Assembly: GCF_040939455.1 (NCBI RefSeq)
Contig: NC_134136.1
Location: 74,972,001 to 75,036,000 of the forward strand
Length of the DNA stretch: 64,000 nt
Origin: Microcebus murinus
Taxonomy: Eukaryota; Chordata; Mammalia; Primates; Cheirogaleidae
Direction: 5' to 3'
Numbering within the stretch: the first letter of the stretch is position 1; each line of letters begins with the position of its first letter. The notes under the pieces were generated by a model, which saw only the letters and a list, made by a program, of their open reading frames with translations, was not told the DNA's origin and did no database searches. Positions 25,780 through 32,321 of this stretch are shown one piece after another. Made by a program: the position numbers and the translations under genes.

Positions 25780-26196
25780 TTATCCCTGAGGCAGAGGGTC
25801 TGACATGATGACTTTGCTCCCTGTGGTGACTGCACAGCCAGCCAACTGTTTGCCATCCTGGATGTAGCTGCTGCTGTCCCTGTAGAGCTCCAGGTCAGGT
25901 GCCACCAACAGACCACCTCCCAAGTCTGGCTGGCTTTCACAGACCTCCTCCATGGCCTCAGCACAGTCATGGTCCGGGGGCCCTGGCCCAGTAGGAAGGA
26001 AGGTGGCAGGGTTCATGGTCCACACATGAACACCCTCCATGGACACCACACATGGACACCCTCCAACGTAAGCCAGTCCACCTCCTTAACCAACATACAA
26101 GGCGGCCATCCCAACACTACCGAGTCCAGCCACTTGGACAAACAGGACACTGGCCTCTGCCAGGGGCCCACAGTCTGTGCCAGTACCCCATAGGTA
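25780..26196 (-). pseudogene. pol remnant: RT tail (connection) and RNase H start
   Basis: Pol resumes right after the myosin insert. The minus strand near 26190-26140 shows a run ending QRPVSCLSK and then LDSVVLGWPP, the RT connection region of gammaretroviral pol. It then passes into TMNPATFLPTGPGPPDHDC and PDLELYRDSSSYIQDGKQLA, the start of RNase H. The first RNase H catalytic Asp is present but the usual following Gly is Ser. The open frame 26049-25780 covers 89 codons and ends at a stop; the rest of RNase H and all integrase are absent. The pol frame is shifted relative to the myosin frame at the junction, so translation could not continue across as it stands now. Confidence 0.85.
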
Positions 26197-26198
26197 CC

Positions 26199-26875
26199 TG
26201 CCTCTCGCCTCTGAGGGCAGCCTGTTCAGCCTCAAGCTGGGTCTGGAGCTCCCACACTGTCTGTTACAGTGTCTTCTTCATCCATTACAGGTGTGCACTT
26301 GTGTCCTACTCCTTCTTCAGCTCCTCAGCCATCATGGTGGCATTGGTGATAGCCTTTTTGGCCTCGTCCACCTTCCCACTCAGGTGGGCCAAATCCACCT
26401 CAAGCTTCTTCTTCTGGTTCAGGAGGCCTGTGGTCTGCGAATGCAGGAGGTTGAGGTGCTCAGTGGCCTCCAACAGTTCCTGCTCTGCCAGCCACCAGCT
26501 GCGCTCACCCTGCTTCAGCACAGCCCACAGCTCCTCCAGCTCAAAAGTTAATAGAGCAGCCCAGCGCTCCAGGGCCTGTGCCTGCTCTCTGAGCTCAGCT
26601 GCTAGCCGCTGCTCCTTATCCCTCCCTGCCTGCTCCTCCTTCAGTTGGGCCTGCAGCAGCTGTGTGGCTGCCTGGGCCTCTGTGGCCTGCTGAGTAGCAT
26701 GGCCCAGCTGCAGTTCCATGTCACTGAGGTTACCCTCCATCTTCTTCTTGAGCCTCAGTGCTTCTACCCACTGGTGGTTGCGCCTCAGGTCAGCGCACTC
26801 CTTATCTTTCTCTGCCAGCTTCTTCTTGGCCTCCTCCAGCTCCTTGGTCCTCTGAATGACATCTGCCTCATACTT
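26199..26875 (-). pseudogene. MYH7B: Captured myosin heavy chain rod segment (MYH7B-like) inside provirus
   Basis: Non-retroviral coiled-coil coding sequence on the viral strand. It begins at [19 protein letters not shown], fused to the protease remnant at the Lys codon (26875-26873). It includes [16 protein letters not shown] sequence (26760 region), [60 protein letters not shown] and [17 protein letters not shown]. These are hallmark sarcomeric myosin tail motifs. The Gly-Arg-Asp/[10 protein letters not shown] and [17 protein letters not shown] parts fit MYH7B best, by memory of the family. MYH7B encodes a slow/cardiac-type striated-muscle myosin; the piece comes from the rod, with no motor domain. 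Internal deletions join KKKLA to EKDKEC (about 26813), NHQW to EALRL (about 26768) and DEA to KKAIT (about 26360). It is open to a TAG at 26308-26306; two more in-frame stops follow (26287-26285, 26266-26264) and homology continues to about 26199. No intron is apparent, so a spliced mRNA source is likely. Paralogue choice is less certain than the family. Confidence 0.88.
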
Positions 26876-27128
26876 GCTCAGCAAGTCCTGTCCCAAAAGA
26901 GGCACCGGATAGTCTGGCATGTGGAGGACCTTGTGCCTTATCACAACTGAATGTTCTGCTCCAACCTCTGCACATGTCATCTGTTGGCCCCCTACTTGCA
27001 TCTCAACTGTGGGTTCCCAAGGGCTGAAGGAACCTGGTCGGCCCAACTTGGAGTCAATGCCAGAGAGCCCTACTAGCTCTTGGGCTTCCAGTTTCTGTTG
27101 GGTTGTCCTGAACGGGGCCCTCCCTTGC
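26876..27128 (-). pseudogene. Retroviral protease remnant
   Basis: In frame with the second zinc-knuckle copy upstream and the myosin insert downstream. The start of protease is visible ([20 protein letters not shown]) and the end ([17 protein letters not shown]), but the middle is deleted. The catalytic Asp-Thr-Gly is not present: the aligned site reads Glu-Val-Gly in [15 protein letters not shown] (about 26985-26945). The protein could not have been an active aspartic protease in this form. It is the 5' partner of the fusion to myosin. Confidence 0.85.
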
Positions 27129-27380
27129 GACAGGTGACTTCTCTTGTGGGGAAATTCATTCTTCCAGTGGCCAAACCCCTTGCAATTGGCACACTGGTCT
27201 CTTTCCAGGGGTGCCCGACCTCTGGTTCCCCCCTTTCATGGGGATCCAGGCCACACTAGTTGACTTCCCTTGTAGGGGCATTCATTCTTCTAGTGCCCAA
27301 ACCCCTCGCAGTTGGCACACTGGTCTCTTGCCAAGGGTGTCCATCCTCTGGTTCCTCCCTTTCGTGGGGGTCCAGGCCAC
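27129..27380 (-). repeat. 126-bp in-frame tandem duplication of nucleocapsid zinc knuckle
   Basis: Copies 27255-27380 (5' in viral sense) and 27129-27254 align with an exact 126-bp offset at several anchors (CCAAACCCCT at 27171 and 27297; TCCAGGCCAC at 27245 and 27371). Each encodes a CCHC box: copy 1 is CANCEGFGH then TAG where Trp is expected, then KNEC; copy 2 is [14 protein letters not shown], with the last Cys changed to Phe. 126 bp is 42 codons, so the frame is kept. Confidence 0.92.
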
Positions 27381-28294
27381 TTGGACGGGCCAGGTCTACT
27401 GAGGACAGCAGCCAGGAGGGCGACCTTTTTCTTTATCCTCTGGTCTTTCTCCCTCTGAGCGGTCTGGTCCTGGTTGACGTACACCTTCTGGGCCACCTCC
27501 TTTAACTGCATGATACGCATGGCTGCAAATCGTTTCCTCCGAATGTCAGAGGCTGATTGCCTGAAGAACGCTGCATTCACCATTCTCTGGTTTTCGGCTG
27601 ACTCTAGGTCAATAGGTGTGTATATCTGGTATGCCTCACAGGGGCGCTCGTAGAAGTCATAGGGTGGCTCCTCTGGCTTCTGGGTAATTAGGGCAACCTT
27701 GTTCATGTTGGTCAGCTTTTTGGCCCCTTTTCACATTCCTTGGAGAAGAGCCTCTCGGTACCACTCCAGTGCCACTTGTCCTTCTGGTGCATTGAAATCC
27801 CACTCTGGGTTTGTCTCAAGCACTGCTCATGATACCCATTGTTCCACATCCAGGGTGCCCACCGACACCTGTTTCTGCAGCCACTTCTGAGTTCCAATTA
27901 TAATCTGATGCCGTTCTTCGGTATTAAAGAGAGTCAGCAGGAGTTGCTGGCAATCTTCACACATGGGACGGTGAGTCTGGAAGATAGACTCCAGGAAATC
28001 GATGAGGGCCTGTGGTTTCTCTGAGTAGGATGGCGTATGGTGTTTCCAATTCTATAGATCAGTGGTGGAGAAAGGCTGGTAATACAGGGCAGGTTGCCCC
28101 AGCTGGATGGTTCCATCATCCGAAACCTGCGACGGACCTCACGCTTCACGCAGAGGCATCTGGAAGGCCGGAGCAGATCACAACCTACGGACGAGTGGTT
28201 GAGATGCAGTCCCAGTCACAACTCTCCATACTGAATGCATGAAACTTATCAGCATGCTCCTTAGAACCGTTGGCTTGGATTCAGACCTTCCCAT
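27129..28294 (-). pseudogene. gag pseudogene (matrix remnant, capsid, nucleocapsid)
   Basis: Structural polyprotein remnant. The likely start is the ATG at 28294: MGRSESKP, with a Gly at position 2 as needed for myristoylation of gammaretroviral matrix. Only about 140 bp separate this from capsid-like sequence, so matrix/p12 are mostly deleted. Capsid parts are spread over shifted frames at 28150-27900 (LLNWKHHTPSYSEKPQALID) and 27897-27712, then the open frame 27706-27290 with the major-homology-like PEEPPYDFYERPCEAYQIYT and a basic run into the zinc knuckle. A TGA near 27736 and TAG (27292-27290) and TGA (27238-27236) further down are single-base stops, two consistent with CGA-to-TGA decay. 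After 27236 the frame is open through protease into myosin. Confidence 0.87.
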
Positions 28295-28620
28295 GTTTCA
28301 ACTGATTTAACCAGCACTCCTGTTCCCTACACTGCCCAACAACACTCCTTTTCTGAACCTTGTCCCTGCCCAGACTCTTTTGTCCCTGCTCTGGTTCCTA
28401 ACCAGTGCTCCTGTTCCTTATGCCGCCCAACAACACTCCTTTAGGTGTCCGCCTAGCTGCATCCCTTGAGGGAATTTAGGCGTGTCTTAGCAATCATCAT
28501 TATGCCGACATCACCACAGAACCCCAGATTAGGACCCACTCAAACCCAGTAGCCGAAGGTATGGGGCTACCGACACAATAACTGCAAGCAGTCATTGTTC
28601 CACTCAGATACATTCCCTCC
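28295..28620 (-). other. Proviral leader, gag-proximal part with 91-bp-spaced duplicate
   Basis: Non-coding leader before the gag ATG. A segment of about 43 bp occurs twice (28308-28350 and 28399-28441; TAACCAG[CT]GCTCCTGTTCC-like, then CCCAACAACACTCCTT), offset 91 bp. The last part before gag contains several short purine-rich runs on the viral strand, but no defined packaging signal can be named. Confidence 0.6.
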
Positions 28621-29106
28621 CCCGATGGGGCTCCTCTTCTGTCCCACTGACGAGCCTACACCCTAGGAGCCAATGGGCCTATATTTAGGAGCTGATGGGC
28701 TCCTGTTCCGTCCCTCTGATGGGCCTATACCCTTAGGAGCCAATGAGGCTCCTCTTCTGTCCCACTGACGGGCTTATACCCTAGGATCCGATGGGGCTCC
28801 TCTTCTGTCCCACTGACAGGCCTACACCATAGGAGATGATAGGCTCTCTCTTCCATCCCATTAACGGACCTACACCTAGGAGCCAATGGGGCTCCTCTTT
28901 TGTCCTGCTGACGGGCCTACACCTAAGAGCTGATGGGGCTCCTCTTCTGTCCCGCTGACAGGCCTAACCCTTAGGAGCCGACGGGGCTCTTCTTCTGTCC
29001 CACTGACGGGGCTACACCTAGGAGCCAATGGGGCTCCTCTTCTGTCCCACTGACAGGCCTACCCCCTTAGGAGCCGATGGGGCCCCTCTTCCCTGATAGG
29101 CCTACC
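28621..29106 (-). repeat. Leader minisatellite, ~10 copies of a 47-48-bp unit with two potential hairpins
   Basis: Units start at about 28621, 28666 (short), 28688, 28736, 28784, 28832, 28879, 28926, 28974, 29021 and 29070. In viral sense each contains GGAGCC-loop-GGCTCC and CTGTC-loop-GACAG (or close variants), both with 5-nt loops, so the RNA could form a chain of paired hairpins. It lies between primer site and gag. Some copies lose one pair of the stems. Confidence 0.9.
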
Positions 29107-29491
29107 TCAGGCAGATCCTGGGGACCCTACTTTGTTTGATGTCCTGGCCTTGGTCCGCCACTCCAGCTTGCTAAGCCCAGCACCCACCTGCTCAGCCTCC
29201 TGCTATTGCCCTTGGCCAACAGCACCGTGGAGGCCAGCACCTGCTGAGAGGCCTGTCACAGTGTGGTCTGCATCAGTGCCCCTGCTTCCCATCCCTCAGC
29301 AAGGCCTCGGCAAAATTACCCTTGGCCAACAGCTCTTGGTGCTGAAGGAGAGAGATGCTGCTCGGTGCCATCCACCATCCAGGTGCAGTCTGCTCGCCGT
29401 CCACACCGTAGATCTCAGCCCGCCGTTTGTGCCGTTCTCCATCTGCACCGTTCTCCGTTCCAGTGGCTTCAAGGGGCCAGCTCGGTTGACT
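29107..29491 (-). other. Proviral leader, PBS-proximal part
   Basis: GC-rich transcribed leader between primer site and minisatellite. A TTGGCCAAGGG[CT]AAT segment occurs twice (plus-strand ATTACCCTTGGCCAAC-type at about 29314-29332 and TTGCCCTTGGCCAAC at about 29206-29221). Frames here have no recognisable product. Confidence 0.55.
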
Positions 29492-29509
29492 TTCCTGGTC
29501 AGGGAACCA
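29492..29509 (-). promoter_or_regulatory. Primer binding site, tRNA-Glu type
   Basis: Minus strand TGGTTCCCTGACCAGGAA, three bases after the CA end of the 5' LTR. The plus strand is the 3' end of tRNA-Glu with CCA, with one mismatch (T for C) to the tRNA sequence I know. The same class of site is used by HERV-E-like viruses. Confidence 0.88.
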
Positions 29510-29512
29510 AAA

Positions 29513-30047
29513 TGTTGCGGCAATGTGTGCAGCCAGCATTACAGATCTTGTTACAGGTCTTATTCGTTTTACCAGGGAAAGAAGCGAGCAGCACACGAAG
29601 AGTCGAAGAACAGCCTTTATTCTTCTACAGCAGGCTCTGCACACCTAGTGTTACAGCTCTCTTCCAATTTTCTGACCCTTCTGCTCCTTCTGCTCCCCCT
29701 TCCTTGTTCTCCTCCTGCTTTTATAGCCTTGGTAGGGCTCAAAAAGCATCCAATCAACAACAAGCTTTAACATCCAATCCACATCAAGCTTTAACATCCA
29801 ATCAACAACAAGCTTTAACATCCAATCAAAAACAGTGGGATTCAAAAATTACCCAATCGGGATCACGAAAGCACCATGGCTGGAAACAGGGAGCGGCATG
29901 TGGGCCTAGGGGCATTCCGGCACATGGGGTCCCGGCAGCACGCCGGGTCCCGGGCGGCTCTCCAACTGGCCACATGCACCACTGGCCCACAGAGATGCTG
30001 AGCTATGGGGAGGCGTCTCGTCCTGAAGCCTGACATTTTCTGTATCA
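29513..30047 (-). mobile_element. Provirus 5' LTR (535 bp)
   Basis: Viral-sense start TGATACAGAAAATG at 30047, end GCCGCAACA at 29513. U3 has four CCAAT boxes at exact 24-bp spacing (plus 29750, 29774, 29798, 29822) and a fifth at 29853; the 24-bp unit contains AAGCTTGTTG. TATA-like CTATAAAAGC lies at about 29727-29718 and AATAAA at 29621-29616, about 100 bp apart, consistent with U3-R-U5 order. Likely an enhancer/promoter bound by CCAAT factors such as NF-Y. Confidence 0.93.
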
Positions 30048-30051
30048 GTAG

Positions 30052-30180
30052 GATTACTATTGATTTATATTTTTTTATTTTAAACTTTTCTTTATTCTTC
30101 AAAACAAATTCGCATTGCTTAATAATCAGGAAATAAATTCTAAACTTGCAACCTTTCTGCTTGCTCCTGCACATGCCTAA
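30052..30180 (+). mobile_element. Old L1 (L1M-like) 3' region, right part after provirus
   Basis: Continuation of the L1 interrupted at 24847: GGATTACTATTGATTTATAT, TTTTATTTTAAACTTTTC, then TTAATAATCAGGAAATAAA, matching the usual end of that L1 type. Confidence 0.65.
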
Positions 30181-32321
30181 TAGTACATTATCAGCATCCT
30201 GGTGCCATTTTTATATTTTTTTTTCTATTTTGGATTCAAATTGATGAGTAAGATGGATCCAAATGGATTATCAACTAAATGTACTTGTTTTGAAGACAAG
30301 GAAAAGGGAGGCTCATAGAGGAGAAAGTCCACACCCAGAACCATACCGTAAGTTGTCAACAGAGTTAGAACAAGAACACTATAGTGTTCTGACTGCTAAT
30401 TTAGTCATCTTTTTCCTGTAACACATATTCCTTTATTAACATATTCCTTCTTTATGGGCATCTAATCTTGCATACTGGTCCCTTTTAAAAATAGAAAATA
30501 ACCATCTGTTACATAAAAGGACTATTGTAGCTATTTCCATTTATCTAGCTTATCTTAACTCTAAAATGCAAATTTATTTAGCTTCCATAATGATGAGAAC
30601 ACTGTAATGTGTGTTATAAAAGCAGAAAAAGAAATGAGACCTGCTTCCTACCTTTGATAAGCTTTTACTCTAGTCGAGAAAGCAGGCATGTAAAGAAACT
30701 ATGTAAGGAAGAACAAAGCAACAGCTATAAGAGTACATGTAAGGGAAACAATCATTCTGATTAACTGAGGACAAATTGAAGGCTGCATGTTTTTGATTTT
30801 ATCACATCACCAATTTTTGGGCATGTAGAATACTTGGTTTTTGGTTGGAAGTATTTGTAATTATATTGTGATATTCTTCGTTTCAAAATACATGGACAAC
30901 CAATATAGAATGCTCATAAAGACATTGAGTGAACATCTATACATTACATCTCTGCCCACAACAGCACACGGGACACATTCTTGGAGTTTGTCTTCATATC
31001 GCTGGTTCCATATCTCATCTACACTCTTTAATTCACCTTCATGAGGATTAAGAGTTCATGAGAAGTGTATATTGGATCTTCTCTACTTTGTGCAAATAAT
31101 TTATATATATGCCATAAACATGTAACAGTGATCTGATATATACAAACAATAAGTCTATATAGAGAACAAAGACATTGTGTATGTCAGAAATAGTAGCAAT
31201 GGGCTAAACTAAGTGGAACTCCTGGAGAATCTGAAACAGACATCTGTTTCAGGGTATTTCATTGAAACAACCAACTGGGACAAAACTTTTCAGGTACATG
31301 TGAACCTTCTCAGTTCTCCAAGCATCCCACTGGCTATCCTCTTTCTGTGGTAGAGTTTGTTTTAGTTTTCTTTCACTTCCAATCTTTTACATCACCACTG
31401 AGCCTGAAATTTTAATGCTGAAGCTCTTTCTGTGACTTCATATGTAAAATATCAATAAAACCTTTCTATTTTGCATGCTTCTGTAAAACATAGAACAACG
31501 AGCACTGGTTTGAGTGAGAGTCAACAAAAATTTTTTCTTGGTTCAGCTTATCCTCTTATTCTGTGATTGTAACTCTCATATGCCTTTGTTTCTAGAAAAT
31601 GAGGAGAACAATGGCTGTCACCTACTGCCTTATTTTCCCCACATTTGCTTTCCAAAACCCCTTTCAAGTGGAGTTGCAGATGATCCCTGCATATAGGTTT
31701 AAACCCACATCAATTCCTGGTCTACTTTAGGGCATGCCTGTGTGTGTGGATAGCCTCAACTCTGTCCACTGGTGGAGCCTGGAAAGTGGCCTCGCTATTC
31801 ATTAAGGGTTCAGTGCCCCAGGGATGAACTTTAAGCATCTGTGTACCTCAGTCTTTGTAAGCAGGCTTCTGTCTCACTTTCTCTGCCAAGCAACTCACTG
31901 TGATGCTGATCTTGCGAATCTGCCCATTTTTCCATGGCCCTGACAATAACCCTACCCAAACTAACCCTCTTCTTAATACTTCTCCAAGCCCCTTCCAGAT
32001 AACTCAGGACCATATTGATTCCAGGTTCTGCCTACCACCTAAAACCCCTACCACCATGGCCTGTTGAGCAGACAGGGCTCCCACAACAAACACCAGTACT
32101 AGGCTCAGACACTGACAATATACCAAAGTAGCCATGACCTTTGGCAACTTTGTAACTGAATTAGTAATACCCTCAAGCCTATGTCCCAACCTGTATCACC
32201 TTCCTCTACTTCCTTGCCACCCAATAGTGCTGAGGTTTCAGTAAGCCTTATCCCTAAGGCACTCAAGTAATGGCAACATCTGCTCTGCCTACCTCAAAAG
32301 CCTATTGAAAACATTAAATGT
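30181..32321. other. Intervening sequence, unassigned
   Basis: No gene supported. The part 31690-32230 is less AT-rich and has two adjoining minus-strand frames (32189-32004, 61 codons, with a hydrophobic stretch LSLVLVFVVGALSAQQ; 32013-31831, 60 codons). They overlap by a few bases in different frames. I recognise neither; a decayed repeat or processed pseudogene is possible. Confidence 0.4.

Larger units (their letters stand above)
24848..30051 (-). mobile_element. Class I (gamma-like, tRNA-Glu-type) endogenous provirus carrying a myosin heavy chain segment
   Basis: Two direct LTRs (24852-25378 and 29513-30047) bounded by a perfect 4-bp duplication GTAG (24848-24851 and 30048-30051). In viral (minus) order: 5' LTR, primer site (29509-29492), leader with tandem repeats (29491-28295), gag remnant (28294 to about 27130), protease remnant (about 27130-26876), myosin-derived insert (26875-26199), RT-tail and RNase H remnant (about 26196-25780), unassigned or env-like tail (25779-25391), polypurine tract (25390-25379), 3' LTR. 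A 4-bp duplication, an MLV-style single gag-pro frame and the primer site fit class I viruses. Most of protease, RT, integrase and env is missing. By a rough hand count the LTRs differ at about one base in twelve plus indels, so the insertion is old. All frames carry stops, so it cannot replicate. Confidence 0.93.

Noticed and set aside
26052..26693. 213-codon plus-strand open frame
   Set aside because: It is the antisense shadow of the myosin/pol remnant: the minus strand gives clear myosin homology, while the plus-strand product is low-complexity Ser/Cys/Ala-rich.
26199..26875. Myosin segment as an L1-made processed pseudogene inserted into the provirus
   Set aside because: No poly(A) tail, no target-site duplications at either edge, both edges abut pol, and the upstream side is a clean in-frame fusion.
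26199..26875. Presence of the MYH7B intronic microRNA (miR-499)
   Set aside because: That microRNA lies in an intron of the host gene; this insert is exonic rod coding sequence and shows no intron.
27290..27292. TAG in gag as the natural Gag-Pol read-through stop
   Set aside because: It sits inside the zinc knuckle where the duplicate copy has TGG (Trp), so it is decay rather than the programmed stop.
28621..29106. CRISPR-like regular repeat array
   Set aside because: Repeats are directly adjacent with no unique spacers and lie in a mammalian proviral leader; it is a minisatellite.
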